From contig NZ_QARE02000001.1 of NCBI RefSeq assembly GCF_003052515.2, positions 124,001-188,000 of the forward strand: DNA of 64,000 nucleotides. Direction: 5' to 3'. A model generated the notes under the pieces. It ran no database searches. It saw only the letters and a list, made by a program, of their open reading frames with translations, and was not told the origin of the DNA. Positions 9,357 through 18,330 of this stretch are shown here, piece after piece. Both the position numbers and the translations under genes were made by a program. This DNA is from Pseudomonas sp. RIT409 (GTDB lineage Bacteria; Pseudomonadota; Gammaproteobacteria; Pseudomonadales; Pseudomonadaceae). Each line of letters opens with the position of its first letter. Within the stretch, counting starts at the first letter, position 1.

Positions 9357-10454
9357 ATGATCAACACGCCGTACTACCTCATCGATAAACAGAAGCTGCT
9401 GCGCAACATGGAGAAGATCGCTTATCTGCGTGAACACTCCGGCGCAAAAGCCCTGCTGGCGCTGAAATGTTTCGCGACCTGGTCAGTGTTCGACCTGATG
9501 CAGCAATACATGGACGGTACCACCTCTTCCTCTCTCTATGAGCTGAAGCTGGGCCGTCAGAAGTTCGCGGGTGAAACCCACGCCTACAGCGTCGCATGGG
9601 CGGATGACGAGATCGAAGAGATGCTCGCCAACTGCGACAAGATCATCTTCAACTCCATCAGCCAGCTCGAACGCCATGCCCCGGCCTGCGCCGACAAGGT
9701 TCGCGGCTTGCGCGTGAACCCCCAGGTGAGCAGCTCCGATTACCTGCTGGCCGATCCGGCGCGCCCTTTCAGCCGCCTGGGCGAGTGGGATCCGGAAAAG
9801 ATCGAGAAGGTCATCGATCAAGTCAGCGGTTTCATGTTCCATAACAATTGCGAGAACGGCGACTTCACTCTGTTCGATCAGATGTTGTCGACCATCGAGG
9901 AACGCTTCGGCCAACTGCTGCACAAGGTCGAGTGGGTCAGCCTCGGAGGCGGCATCCATTTCACGGGTGAAGGCTATCCGCTCGATGCGTTCTGCGCGCG
10001 CCTGAAGGCTTTTTCGCAGAAATACGGCGTGCAGGTGTACCTCGAGCCAGGCGAAGCGGCAATTACCCAGAGCGCCTCACTGGAAGTGACCGTCCTCGAC
10101 ACGCTGTACAACGGCAAGCACCTGGCCGTGGTCGACAGTTCGATCGAGGCCCATATGCTGGACCTGCTGATCTATCGCCTGAACGCGAAGCTGGCCCCGA
10201 GCGAAGGCGAACACACCTACATGGTATGTGGCAAATCGTGCTTGGCCGGGGACATTTTCGGTGAGTACTCATTTGATCGTCCGCTGGCCATCGGCGATCG
10301 TCTGTCGTTCGTGGACGCAGCGGGCTACACCATGGTCAAGAAAAACTGGTTCAACGGCCTGAAAATGCCGTCCATCGCGGTGAAACAACTCGACGGTACA
10401 GTCGAGGTGGTTCGTGAGTTTGGTTTCGACGATTACCTGTCCAGCCTTTCGTAA
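9357..10454 (+). CDS. nspC: Carboxynorspermidine decarboxylase
   Basis: The 365-residue protein is a PLP-dependent fold-III decarboxylase of the NspC/CASDC family. It converts carboxy(nor)spermidine to (nor)spermidine in the polyamine route that uses aspartate semialdehyde instead of decarboxylated SAM. The PLP lysine is Lys37 in ALLALKCFA. Further family elements are SLGGGIHF, YLEPGEA (phosphate and substrate contacts) and the C-terminal barrel motif CGKSCLAGDIFGEY. It is followed 26 bp later by the matching dehydrogenase, so the pair is a complete two-step module. In Pseudomonas this probably makes spermidine, though the product is an inference. Confidence 0.92.
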   Translation: MINTPYYLIDKQKLLRNMEKIAYLREHSGAKALLALKCFATWSVFDLMQQYMDGTTSSSLYELKLGRQKFAGETHAYSVAWADDEIEEMLANCDKIIFNSISQLERHAPACADKVRGLRVNPQVSSSDYLLADPARPFSRLGEWDPEKIEKVIDQVSGFMFHNNCENGDFTLFDQMLSTIEERFGQLLHKVEWVSLGGGIHFTGEGYPLDAFCARLKAFSQKYGVQVYLEPGEAAITQSASLEVTVLDTLYNGKHLAVVDSSIEAHMLDLLIYRLNAKLAPSEGEHTYMVCGKSCLAGDIFGEYSFDRPLAIGDRLSFVDAAGYTMVKKNWFNGLKMPSIAVKQLDGTVEVVREFGFDDYLSSLS

Positions 10455-10480
10455 GCTGGCAGAAAGGAGAGAGAAATAAA

Positions 10481-11719
10481 TTGAAGAAGAACGTTCTTAT
10501 CATTGGTGCGGGAGGTGTCGCCAAGGTGGTGGCCCACAAGTGCGCGCAGCATAACGACGAGCTCGGTCGTATTGCCATCGCGTCGCGTAACATCTCCAAG
10601 TGCCAGGCCATCATCGACAGCGTGAACGCCAAAGGCAGCCTGAAGCAGCCTGCACAGATCAAGGCCTACGCCTTGAACGCGCTGGATATCGAAGCGACCA
10701 AGTCGCTCATTCTGGAAACCGAATCGCAGATCGTCATCAATGTGGGTTCTGCATTCCTCAACATGTCGGTCCTGCGTGCCTGCATCGACACCGGCGTCGC
10801 TTACCTGGACACGGCGATCCACGAAGAACCCGGCAAGGTCTGCGAAACGCCGCCCTGGTATGGCAACTACGAGTGGAAGCACCTCGAAGAATGCCAACAG
10901 AAGGGCATCACGGCGATCCTCGGCATCGGCTTCGACCCAGGCGTGGTCAACGCCTACGCAGCCCTGGCGCAGCAAGAATATTTCGACCGCATCGATTCGA
11001 TCGACATCCTCGACGTCAATGCCGGTTCGCACGGTAAGTACTTTGCGACCAATTTCGACCCGGAAATCAACTTCCGCGAATTTACCGGACAGGTGTGGAG
11101 CTGGCAGAACAGCCAGTGGACCAGCAACACCATGTTCGAAGTCAAGCGCACTGACGACCTGCCCGTCGTAGGCGCGCAAGACCTTTATCTCACCGGCCAC
11201 GATGAAGTGCACTCGCTGTCGAAAAACCTCGACGTGCCCAACGTGCGATTCTGGATGAGTTTCGGTGCGCACTACATCAACGTGTTCACCGTGCTGAAAA
11301 ACCTCGGCCTGCTTTCGGAGCAGCCCGTCAAGACCGCTGAAGGCGTCGAAATCGTTCCGCTGAAAGTGGTCAAGGCCGTCCTGCCCGATCCGGCCTCACT
11401 GGCACCGGGTTACACCGGAAAAACCTGCATTGGCGACCTGGTCAAAGGCACCAAGGATGGCAAGGCGCGCGAAGTGTTCATCTACAACGTCGCCGACCAC
11501 GAAGAAGCCTTTGCCGAAACCGACAGTCAAGGCATCTCCTACACCGCCGGCGTACCGCCTGTAGCTGCTGCATTGCTGGTGGCCCGCGGCGAGTGGGACG
11601 TGAACCGCATGGTCAACGTCGAGGAGCTGCCTGCACAGGCCTTCCTCAAGGCGTTGGACGTGATGGGTCTGCCGACCCGCATCAAGGACGAGAACGGCGA
11701 CCGCCCCTGGGACGCCTGA
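10481..11719 (+). CDS. Carboxynorspermidine dehydrogenase (saccharopine dehydrogenase family)
   Basis: The 412-residue protein belongs to the saccharopine-dehydrogenase-like family and corresponds to CASDH. This enzyme reductively condenses aspartate semialdehyde with a diamine to form carboxy(nor)spermidine. The N-terminal NAD(P) motif is IIGAGGVAKVVAHK, directly at the start. Translation begins with TTG at 10481, positioned after AAGGAGAG (10465-10472). No in-frame ATG precedes the nucleotide motif, so TTG is well supported. It forms an operon with nspC. A GC hairpin follows the stop. Confidence 0.9.
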   Translation: MKKNVLIIGAGGVAKVVAHKCAQHNDELGRIAIASRNISKCQAIIDSVNAKGSLKQPAQIKAYALNALDIEATKSLILETESQIVINVGSAFLNMSVLRACIDTGVAYLDTAIHEEPGKVCETPPWYGNYEWKHLEECQQKGITAILGIGFDPGVVNAYAALAQQEYFDRIDSIDILDVNAGSHGKYFATNFDPEINFREFTGQVWSWQNSQWTSNTMFEVKRTDDLPVVGAQDLYLTGHDEVHSLSKNLDVPNVRFWMSFGAHYINVFTVLKNLGLLSEQPVKTAEGVEIVPLKVVKAVLPDPASLAPGYTGKTCIGDLVKGTKDGKAREVFIYNVADHEEAFAETDSQGISYTAGVPPVAAALLVARGEWDVNRMVNVEELPAQAFLKALDVMGLPTRIKDENGDRPWDA

Positions 11720-11730
11720 GCCTTGAAGAC

Positions 11731-11756
11731 GAGGTGCGTCCGCCCGGGCGCACCTC
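11731..11756 (+). terminator. Hairpin after the carboxynorspermidine operon
   Basis: GAGGTGCG (11731-11738) pairs perfectly with CGCACCTC (11749-11756), starting 12 bp after the dehydrogenase stop codon. The T-tract is weak, so it may act with Rho or simply stabilise the 3' end. Confidence 0.5.
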
Positions 11757-11921
11757 ATTGTGATGAGGGGGCGCGAATGTCAGTCCGCATCCCGCTTCAC
11801 CACGAACGAGCTGAAACTCACGCAATCGCCGAGATGATGAGCACGTCATCTGGCATGAGCCGTCGAGGCGCGAAGCGGTGAACCGCAGGCGCAGAGTCCA
11901 CAGGAAAAGCTCTGGGACACT

Positions 11922-12080
11922 TCACCCCAAGGCCCGCTGCACGCCCTCGGCAATCACCAAAGCCGCGTAAAGTACTCCGCCGTTTTCGTGTCCGATGATC
12001 CCGGCGGCGATCGCGATCAGCGTGCGAAAATTGCGTCGATCAGCCGTCAAACTCTGGGCCAGCAACTGTGAGCAAATCGC
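11922..12080 (-). pseudogene. Unidentified gene remnant (C-terminal fragment)
   Basis: On the minus strand a frame of about 50 codons without a convincing start reads QLLAQSLTADRRNFRTLIAI and continues through GHENGGVLYAALVIAEGV to a stop at 11922-11924. The composition is protein-like, with alternating hydrophobic and small residues. A stop codon immediately upstream and the absence of an N-terminus suggest a decayed gene. The family is not recognised. The rest of the 11720-12180 interval holds nothing identifiable apart from the hairpin at 11731. Confidence 0.3.
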
Positions 12081-12180
12081 TTAAAAGAGAGGTGCAGCAG
12101 CTTTGACTTTGCAACTGAGCACAGGCACAGTCCCCCGCTACGCGTGAATAAATGCTTCGTCGAGACATAAGGAGATTAAA

Positions 12181-12807
12181 GTGTTTCCGATCGATATATG
12201 GCTTGCATATACCGCAGCCTGCTTGCTCTTGGTACTTTCGCCAGGGCCAGACAATCTCTTGGCTGTAGCTCGAGGAATGAGTCAGGGCAAGATTGCCGCC
12301 ATCGTATCTGGCATGGCGTCTGGAGCAGGTATTCTGTTTCATGTCACGACTGCTTCGCTTGGCTTGACATTGCTCATGCAGACGTCTGCGGTCGCGTTCT
12401 GGATTGTCAAAATCATAGGCGCCGGTTATCTGCTTTGGCTTGGCATAAAGGTTCTACGATCTCGGAGCCTGATCAGCTTTCAACCGGCAACTCGGCAGAC
12501 ATTGCCGAGCATTTTTCTAACGGGATTGCTTTCGGCTGCACTCAACCCAAAACCTGGCCTGTTCGTACTGGCATTCATCCCGCAATTCGTCGATCCACAA
12601 CGCGGCTCGGTGACTGTTCAAATGCTGGTGTATGGCCTATGGTTCGCCGCACTTACGGCAGTTGGGTTCGCATTGATGGGCGTGTTTGCGACTGCACTGT
12701 CCCGCGTGCTACGCAAAAGCCCCCGCGTCGTGAATGGTCTGAATGTCGGGGCCGGACTTACATTTGTCGCTTCTGGAGTCTCAATAGCAGCGCTTAGCCA
12801 AAAGTAG
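12181..12807 (+). CDS. LysE/RhtB-family amino acid exporter
   Basis: The 208-residue protein is an inner-membrane exporter of the LysE/RhtB family, which expels amino acids or related metabolites. It shows about six hydrophobic segments and the conserved N-terminal motif LVLSPGPDNLLAVARGMSQG. The SALNPKPGLFVLAFIPQFV motif appears near residues 120-138. Translation starts at GTG, six bases after AAGGAG (12169-12174). Codon use is AT-richer than in neighbouring core genes, and the gene sits in a patch bounded by an integrase relic, so horizontal acquisition is likely. The exported substrate is unknown. Confidence 0.88.
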   Translation: MFPIDIWLAYTAACLLLVLSPGPDNLLAVARGMSQGKIAAIVSGMASGAGILFHVTTASLGLTLLMQTSAVAFWIVKIIGAGYLLWLGIKVLRSRSLISFQPATRQTLPSIFLTGLLSAALNPKPGLFVLAFIPQFVDPQRGSVTVQMLVYGLWFAALTAVGFALMGVFATALSRVLRKSPRVVNGLNVGAGLTFVASGVSIAALSQK

Positions 12808-12815
12808 GTTAGGTC

Positions 12816-12851
12816 GGCTCAGCAAGGCTGATCTATCCGCCTTGCTGAGCC
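12816..12851. terminator. Bidirectional terminator hairpin
   Basis: A perfect 13-bp inverted repeat, GGCTCAGCAAGGC (12816-12828) and its complement (12839-12851), with a 10-base loop, lies between the convergent exporter and chorismate mutase genes. The tail is A-rich on the right rather than a long T-run. Confidence 0.65.
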
Positions 12852-12873
12852 AAAGTTGATTAAAAAGACGAGC

Positions 12874-13173
12874 TCAACGCTTGTTTTTCAAGTCTGAATG
12901 AGTCTTTAGTTCTTCTTCGATAAATGCCGCAATCATGGTCCGATATACCTTCTCTACGATATCGGGTGATGCGCCGCAATCCTCTGCAATCGAGCGCACT
13001 TTGCTGATCACCTGCTCCACCCGCGCTGGAGCTCGTACATCATCGGAATTTTTTTTGAATGCAGCCGCCTGAGTAACGAAATCAGCGCGCTTGGCAAGTA
13101 GCGCCACCACGTCGTGGTCAATGCGATCGATATTTCTACGAACTTCATCGATTGAGGTGCAACGCACTTCCAT
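12874..13173 (-). CDS. AroQ-type chorismate mutase family protein
   Basis: The 99-residue all-helical protein belongs to the AroQ chorismate mutase fold and resembles the PchB isochorismate-pyruvate lyase subgroup. It starts with the helix-1 pattern IDEVRRNIDRIDHDVVALLA, includes R-x-x-F-V-x-x-A-A-x-F-K, and has the family C-terminus EKVYRTMIAAFIEEE. Monofunctional proteins of this size convert chorismate to prephenate or isochorismate to salicylate plus pyruvate; sequence alone does not settle which. No siderophore or phenazine genes are next to it. It is convergent with the LysE-type exporter in a probable acquired patch. Confidence 0.85.
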   Translation of the reverse strand: MEVRCTSIDEVRRNIDRIDHDVVALLAKRADFVTQAAAFKKNSDDVRAPARVEQVISKVRSIAEDCGASPDIVEKVYRTMIAAFIEEELKTHSDLKNKR

Positions 13174-13216
13174 GGTCTTTTATCCCTCTTATTGGTCAAG
13201 GTATTCAGGTCTGCAA

Positions 13217-13590
13217 CACCTTACGTTATCGAGATTTAAACGGTAGGTCTACGCAGCGCCAAAAACTCCGCATCGGCGCAGCGCTCACCGCCGCAGGTAC
13301 GGCCTTGGAGGCGATCCGATGTTCCTTCCACCTCTTGAACCTGACCTCTTCATATTTGGCGCCCTTCTTCGTGGATGTCACCTCAAAAGATAACGGCCCA
13401 GGGCCTCAGCAAGCGTGGTGCTTTCTGGTGCATGCATATCGACGAATCGCGCGCGCGACATATCACCCTCGATCTCGGCAGCCCGGCGCTGGGCTTCCGC
13501 CGTGGTCTCGAAGGTGGCTGAAAGGGTCGGATATTCTTTGCGACGGATCTGGGCACGCCAGGTGCTGCCGCGCTTCTCGCGGCAGGCCAT
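13217..13590 (-). pseudogene. Tyrosine integrase, N-terminal relic with frameshift
   Basis: From the ATG at 13590 the minus strand encodes MACREKRGSTWRAQIRRKEY and continues to EALGRYLLR, the N-terminal arm-binding domain of a phage or island tyrosine integrase. A stop follows at 13378. In another frame the same protein clearly continues with REVTSTKKGAKYEEVRFKRW, then degenerates. One base is missing around the CTTTT run at 13388-13392. The catalytic domain (R-H-x-x-R, Tyr) is absent. It lies 101 bp from the 3' end of tRNA-Ser, the usual arrangement for an element integrated at that tRNA, so this is the last trace of a former island. Confidence 0.8.
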
Positions 13591-13651
13591 GGGGCAATCA
13601 TAAGCGTTGGTTGAGGGTGGCACTTTTACCGCAAATTCCCCCCAAATGAAA

Positions 13652-13684
13652 AAGGCCCCGAGCGCTACAAACGCTCGGGGCCTT
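13652..13684 (-). terminator. Terminator of tRNA-Ser
   Basis: A 13-bp stem (AAGGCCCCGAGCG with its complement, 7-base loop) followed on the minus strand by five T residues lies immediately downstream of the tRNA-Ser 3' end. Confidence 0.9.
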
Positions 13685-13690
13685 ATATTA

Positions 13691-13780
13691 TGGCGGAGAG
13701 ATAGGGATTTGAACCCTAGGTACCCGCGAAGGTACAACGGATTTCGAATCCGTCCCGTTCGGCCACTCCGGCATCTCTCC
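13691..13780 (-). tRNA. tRNA-Ser (CGA)
   Basis: A 90-nt serine tRNA with encoded CCA, long variable arm and anticodon CGA (loop ATTCGAA). The acceptor stem GGAGAGA pairs with TCTCTCC. It decodes UCG. The adjacent integrase relic suggests the 3' end has served as an attachment site. Confidence 0.97.
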
Positions 13781-13870
13781 AACGGCGCGCATCATAACAG
13801 CTTGTTAAAAAAACGCGAACCCTTTTTTCAAATTTCTCGCGTTTTTTCAGATGCTTGCAGCGCTCGCGCG

Positions 13871-14584
13871 TTAGAGCGGAACGCCAAGGCGATGGGCGAC
13901 TTCTTCGTAGGCTTCGATGACATCACCCAGGCCTTGACGGAAGCGATCCTTGTCCATTTTCTTCTTGGTGTCCTTGTCCCACAGGCGGCAGCCGTCAGGG
14001 CTGAATTCGTCGCCCAGGACAATGGAGCCGTCGCTGAACACGCCGAATTCCAGTTTGAAATCGACCAGCAGCAAGCCTGCGTCGTCGAACAGCTTGGTCA
14101 GCACATCATTGACCTTGAGCGACAGTTCTTTCATGCGCGCCAGTTGTTCGGCGGTGCCCCAGCCGAAGGCAACGACGTGGGATTCGTTGATGAACGGATC
14201 GCCTTTGGCGTCGTCCTTCAGGAACAGTTCGAAGGTGTAAGGGTTGAGCTTCATACCCTCTTCCACGCCCAGGCGCTTGACGAGGCTGCCAGCAGCGTAG
14301 TTGCGCACGACGCACTCGACCGGGATCATGTCGAGCTTCTTGACCAGCACTTCGTTGTCGGCCAGCAGTTTGTCGAACTGGGTGGGAATGCCCGCGGCTT
14401 CCAGCTTTTGCATGATGAAGGCGTTGAACTTGTTGTTCACCATGCCTTTGCGATCAAGCTGTTCGATGCGCTTGCCGTCGAACGCCGAGGTGTCGTTGCG
14501 AAACAGCAGGATCAAGCGGTCAGCGTCGTCGGTCTTGTAAACCGACTTGGCTTTGCCGCGGTAGAGTTCTTCACGTTTTTCCAT
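13871..14584 (-). CDS. purC: SAICAR synthase (phosphoribosylaminoimidazole-succinocarboxamide synthase)
   Basis: The 237-residue enzyme condenses CAIR with aspartate using ATP to give SAICAR in purine biosynthesis. It begins [20 protein letters not shown] with the ATP-binding GKAKSVY segment. [12 protein letters not shown] and the SAICAR signature [20 protein letters not shown] are also present. The start at 14584 is preferred to 14602 because [10 protein letters not shown] is the standard N-terminus. It is the last gene of a dapA-bamC-MBL-purC run, an order conserved in Pseudomonas. Confidence 0.96.
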   Translation of the reverse strand: MEKREELYRGKAKSVYKTDDADRLILLFRNDTSAFDGKRIEQLDRKGMVNNKFNAFIMQKLEAAGIPTQFDKLLADNEVLVKKLDMIPVECVVRNYAAGSLVKRLGVEEGMKLNPYTFELFLKDDAKGDPFINESHVVAFGWGTAEQLARMKELSLKVNDVLTKLFDDAGLLLVDFKLEFGVFSDGSIVLGDEFSPDGCRLWDKDTKKKMDKDRFRQGLGDVIEAYEEVAHRLGVPL

Positions 14585-14671
14585 GATGGGCTCCGCTTGC
14601 AAAAATGGTTGGGCCAGATGCCCGGTAAAAATAGCCTGGGCGAGACTGACGCCCTGTAAACAGTTGGGCCG

Positions 14672-15430
14672 CTAGGCGATTTCGCGCCAATCGAGCCCCG
14701 AATCCTGGTCGGCCAATTGTAGCCAGTCCGGGTCACACCCGAGGGTGTCGACGAAACATTGCCGGGCCAGGTGCGGCAGGTTGTTCTTGCTGCTCAGGTG
14801 GGCCAGCACCAGATGCTGCAAGCCCTGCCACCCCAGCTCGTTCACCAGGCTGGCGGCCTGGTGATTGTTCAAATGCCCGAACTCGCCACCGACCCGTTGC
14901 TTCAGGAAATACGGGTAGGCGCCTCGCGCAAGCAGATCCCGGCAATGGTTGGACTCGACCATCAACGCGTCCAGCCCACGGTAACGATCGAGCACCGCGG
15001 GGCAGTACGAGCCCAGGTCGGTCAGCAGCCCGAAGCGACGGCGACCGTCATTGAAGACGAACTGCGTCGGCTCCAGCGCATCATGAGCCACGGTCACCAC
15101 GTCGATGTTCAGCCCGCCAATCTGCACGCCCTGCCCGCCTTGCAGCCTGACACCCGCCTCGATCGGCTTGCGCATGCCGCGCAACGTGCCGTCGCTGAGG
15201 TATACAGGAACATCGTATCGCCGAGACAGCAAACCCACGCCATGCACGTGGTCGGCATGTTCGTGGGTTACCAGGATGGCGCTCAGTTGACGGCCGCTGA
15301 GGCCCAGCCGGTCCAGCCGACGCTCGGTTTCCCGCAGGGAGAAACCGCAGTCGACCAGCACGTACGTGTCGTTGCTCGCGATCAGCGTGCCGTTGCCCCG
15401 GCTGCCGCTGCCCAGAACCGCGAAACGCAC
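14672..15430 (-). CDS. MBL-fold metallo-hydrolase (YycJ/WalJ-like)
   Basis: The 252-residue protein has the metallo-beta-lactamase fold with the zinc motif THEHADH near residue 55. Further metal-site elements are THDALEP-like VAHDALEPT, TDLG and SNHCRD. The N-terminus MRFAVLGSGSRGNGTLI is typical of the YycJ/WalJ group, some members of which are 5'-3' exonucleases linked to DNA repair. The actual substrate is uncertain. The gene starts exactly where bamC ends, implying one transcript from dapA through purC. Confidence 0.85.
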   Translation of the reverse strand: MRFAVLGSGSRGNGTLIASNDTYVLVDCGFSLRETERRLDRLGLSGRQLSAILVTHEHADHVHGVGLLSRRYDVPVYLSDGTLRGMRKPIEAGVRLQGGQGVQIGGLNIDVVTVAHDALEPTQFVFNDGRRRFGLLTDLGSYCPAVLDRYRGLDALMVESNHCRDLLARGAYPYFLKQRVGGEFGHLNNHQAASLVNELGWQGLQHLVLAHLSSKNNLPHLARQCFVDTLGCDPDWLQLADQDSGLDWREIA

Positions 15431-16546
15431 TTAGCCGAGGTTGTCTTGAATGACGCTCAACACGCGGCGGGCGACGTCGGTCGGCGCTACGGTGTTGATG
15501 TTCTTCTCGACGGTCACTTGGACGTTGTCACCCACCTTGCTCAGGCGTACCTGATACCGCTCGGCGCGAGCTTCCTTCTGCTCCTTGGTCTCTTCGCTGC
15601 CAAACATGCGGGCGAAGAAGCCAGGCTTGTTCTCTGGCCGGTCGGCTTTTTCTGCCAGGTTGATGTAGTACAGACCCAGGCTGCGGTTGATGTCTTCAAC
15701 ACGCCAGTCGCCCTGGTTCAAGGCGCGACCCACGCTGGACCAGGCGCGGTCGAGGTCCGCCCCCAGGTTCAGCACCGGGTTGCCGCTGCCATCCTCGCTC
15801 AGGGATACCCGGCTCGGGGTGTCGTAGTCACGGGCAGCGAGCAACGACACGGAACCACCCTTCTCGGCGGTACGGGTCAGGCTGGCCAGCATGTCGTCGG
15901 TGAGGACCGAGTCCAGGCCAACGTTGACGCTGCGCGGCGAAAACGCCGGCTCGTCGCTGCTGCCAGCCGGACGCTGGGCGCTGACGATATAGATTTCGCT
16001 AGTGTTGCGCTGCACGCCTGGCTCGATACGGACCCGCACCCGAGTCTCGGTAGCAGCACTGTCGCCCGCGCCATTCATGCGCTTGGCAACCGAGGCGGAC
16101 AGCTCATCCACGCGTTGCCACGTCGTGCTGAATTCACCGGTCTGCGGACGGTCTTCGGCGATGCGGAAACCGTTGTCTTCGAAATACTGGTGAGCCACTG
16201 GCCAGACTTCGGCCGGCGCGCGCTGAGCCAGAATCCAGCGGTTGTCGCCGCTTTTCTGCAGGGTGTAGTCGCCGGAATCCTGAACGGTGGACAGTGGCTG
16301 CGGACGCGGAACGGTGAATTCACCTTTCTGGGTGTCATCCGCCACGTTACGCGGGATAGGCAGCAGCGGATCCAGACGCTTGGTTTCCTGAAGGCCTTCA
16401 GGCAGTTGCATCGGGGGTTTCTGGGTCGCTTCCAGGTAATCGCTGCTGCGATCACGGAAGTAACCGTCTTGCCCAAACAACCAGCTGCAACCGCTGGTGC
16501 TGGAGATGATCAGGGCTAGTGCGGAAAGTCCGGCCAGTCGCTTCAT
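15431..16546 (-). CDS. bamC: Outer membrane assembly lipoprotein BamC
   Basis: A 371-residue lipoprotein of the BamC/NlpB family, part of the BAM complex that inserts beta-barrel proteins into the outer membrane. The signal peptide ends in the lipobox STSGC. The unstructured N-terminal stretch that binds BamD follows ([18 protein letters not shown]), then two helix-grip domains. The start at 16546 ([10 protein letters not shown]) is preferred because GAGGAAG lies just upstream and the signal peptide begins cleanly. It follows dapA by about 17 bp, as in P. aeruginosa and E. coli. Confidence 0.92.
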   Translation of the reverse strand: MKRLAGLSALALIISSTSGCSWLFGQDGYFRDRSSDYLEATQKPPMQLPEGLQETKRLDPLLPIPRNVADDTQKGEFTVPRPQPLSTVQDSGDYTLQKSGDNRWILAQRAPAEVWPVAHQYFEDNGFRIAEDRPQTGEFSTTWQRVDELSASVAKRMNGAGDSAATETRVRVRIEPGVQRNTSEIYIVSAQRPAGSSDEPAFSPRSVNVGLDSVLTDDMLASLTRTAEKGGSVSLLAARDYDTPSRVSLSEDGSGNPVLNLGADLDRAWSSVGRALNQGDWRVEDINRSLGLYYINLAEKADRPENKPGFFARMFGSEETKEQKEARAERYQVRLSKVGDNVQVTVEKNINTVAPTDVARRVLSVIQDNLG

Positions 16547-16563
16547 TGCGTAGTGCTTCCTCA

Positions 16564-17442
16564 TTAAACCAGTACGCCGGACTGGCGCAGGGCCTGACGT
16601 ACCGGCTCGTGGCAGGACTCGCTGAGCCAGGTGAGCGGCAGACGGATACCGTCCGGCATCAAACCCATTTCATGCAGGGCCCATTTCACGGGGATTGGGT
16701 TCGATTCGATGAACAGGTTCTTGTTCAGCGGCATCAGTTTTTCATGCAGGGCACGGGCGGTCTGCGCGTCGCCAGCGATGGCGGCCTTGCACAGTTCGGC
16801 CATGTCGCGCGGGGCGACGTTGGCGGTCACGGAAATGTTGCCCTTGCCGCCAAGCAGCATCAGCTCGACCGCCGTCGCGTCGTCACCGGAATACACCAGG
16901 AAGTCGCTGTCGACGCCAGCCAGGATGTCCTGGGCGCGTTGCAGGTCGCCGGTGGCTTCCTTGATGGCGATGATGTTCTTGATCTTCGACAGACGGATCA
17001 CGGTGTCGGCCTTCATGTCGCAGGAGGTGCGGCCTGGCACGTTGTAAAGGATCTGCGGGATATCGACGGCTTCGGCGATGTGCTTGAAATGCTGGTACAA
17101 GCCTTCCTGGGTCGGCTTGTTGTAATACGGGGTGACCAGCAGGCAGGCATCGGCACCGGCGTTCTTGGCGTTGGAGGTCAATTCCACGGCTTCGCGGGTG
17201 GAGTTGGCGCCCGTGCCGGCGATCACCGGGATACGGCCAGCGACCTGCTGGACCACGCGACGGATCACTTCGATGTGCTCACTGACATCGAGGGTGGCGG
17301 ACTCGCCGGTCGTGCCGACGGCGACAATGGCGTTGGTGCCCTCTTTCAGGTGAAAGTCCACCAGTTTGCTCAGGCTGTCCCAGTCAAGACGCCCCTGTGC
17401 ATCCATCGGTGTGACCAGTGCCACCATACTGCCCGCAATCAT
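16564..17442 (-). CDS. dapA: 4-hydroxy-tetrahydrodipicolinate synthase
   Basis: The 292-residue enzyme condenses pyruvate with aspartate semialdehyde, the committed step of lysine and meso-diaminopimelate synthesis. Family motifs are GTTGESATL near the N-terminus, YNVPGRTS with the catalytic-triad Tyr, and IAIKEATGD, in which the lysine forms the Schiff base with pyruvate. The start at 17442 ([13 protein letters not shown]) follows an AGGAG sequence, and the in-frame ATG at 17502 would add an unusual leader. First gene of the dapA-bamC-MBL-purC run. Confidence 0.97.
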   Translation of the reverse strand: MIAGSMVALVTPMDAQGRLDWDSLSKLVDFHLKEGTNAIVAVGTTGESATLDVSEHIEVIRRVVQQVAGRIPVIAGTGANSTREAVELTSNAKNAGADACLLVTPYYNKPTQEGLYQHFKHIAEAVDIPQILYNVPGRTSCDMKADTVIRLSKIKNIIAIKEATGDLQRAQDILAGVDSDFLVYSGDDATAVELMLLGGKGNISVTANVAPRDMAELCKAAIAGDAQTARALHEKLMPLNKNLFIESNPIPVKWALHEMGLMPDGIRLPLTWLSESCHEPVRQALRQSGVLV

Positions 17443-17755
17443 GCAAACCGCTCCTGCCGCAAAAAGAGAGCGGTAATGGTACTGGCGCCATGGTCCTTGC
17501 ACAAGGCGAGCATTCCCCTGAGCGACGGTTTTCGCTACCCTTCGGTCTTTGATCGGTACTGCTCATCTGCGCTGCTCGTTCGACTGATCGCTTCCGTCGC
17601 CACAAACCCCGTTCCAGCCCCGTTTTCGCCTGAGGTGAATGATCTGCCCAGGCGGCGAACGACGACGAACCCGGGGCGGCACCCGACACCTGCGCTCACA
17701 GAACCCGGCGCTGCGCCCTGAAACGTATCGACCGCTCATCGTTTAGGAAAGCTGC
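17443..17755. other. Divergent promoter region between dapA and gcvR
   Basis: This 313-bp spacer holds the dapA ribosome-binding site (AGGAG, minus strand) and the two divergent promoters. No protein-like frame, riboswitch or strong hairpin was recognised. Confidence 0.6.
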
Positions 17756-18319
17756 ATGTCGTCCATCCCCACCGTTCGCGAACAATTCCTCGTCATCAGT
17801 GCCCTTGGCGCCAACCCGATGGAGCTGACCAACGTCCTGTGCCGCGCCAGCCATGAATCCCGTTGCTCGGTCGTCAGCTCGCGCCTGACGCGCCACGGCG
17901 AATGCAGTGCCTTGGTGCTTCAGGTGTCCGGCAGTTGGGACGCGCTGGCGCGCCTGGAAACCAGCCTGCCGAATCTGTCGAAGAAGCACGCCTTCACCGT
18001 CAACGTGGTGCGTAGCTCGTCGCTGGAAAATCGGCCTGAAGCATTGCCTTACGTTGCCTATGTCAGCTCGGCCTACCGCCCGGACATCATCAACGAGCTG
18101 TGCCAGTTCTTCATCGATCATCACGTCGAACTCGAAAACCTGATCTGCGATACCTATCAGGCGCCACAGACCGGCGGCACGATGCTCAACGCCACCTTTA
18201 CCGTCACGCTTCCCGCCGGGACTCAGATCAGTTGGCTGCGTGACCAGTTCCTGGACTTCGCCGACGCGCTCAATCTCGATGCGCTGATCGAACCCTGGCG
18301 CCCGCAAGCCCCTATGTAA
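17756..18319 (+). CDS. gcvR: GcvR-like ACT-domain regulator
   Basis: The 187-residue protein contains two ACT domains (around residues 8-85 and 95-175) and matches the glycine cleavage system transcriptional repressor GcvR family. In E. coli GcvR antagonises GcvA when glycine is scarce, acting through protein contact and not DNA binding. No helix-turn-helix is seen here, consistent with that. It is followed 11 bp later by the bcp-type peroxiredoxin, an order kept across Pseudomonas. Confidence 0.82.
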   Translation: MSSIPTVREQFLVISALGANPMELTNVLCRASHESRCSVVSSRLTRHGECSALVLQVSGSWDALARLETSLPNLSKKHAFTVNVVRSSSLENRPEALPYVAYVSSAYRPDIINELCQFFIDHHVELENLICDTYQAPQTGGTMLNATFTVTLPAGTQISWLRDQFLDFADALNLDALIEPWRPQAPM

Positions 18320-18330
18320 GGAAGCCACCT

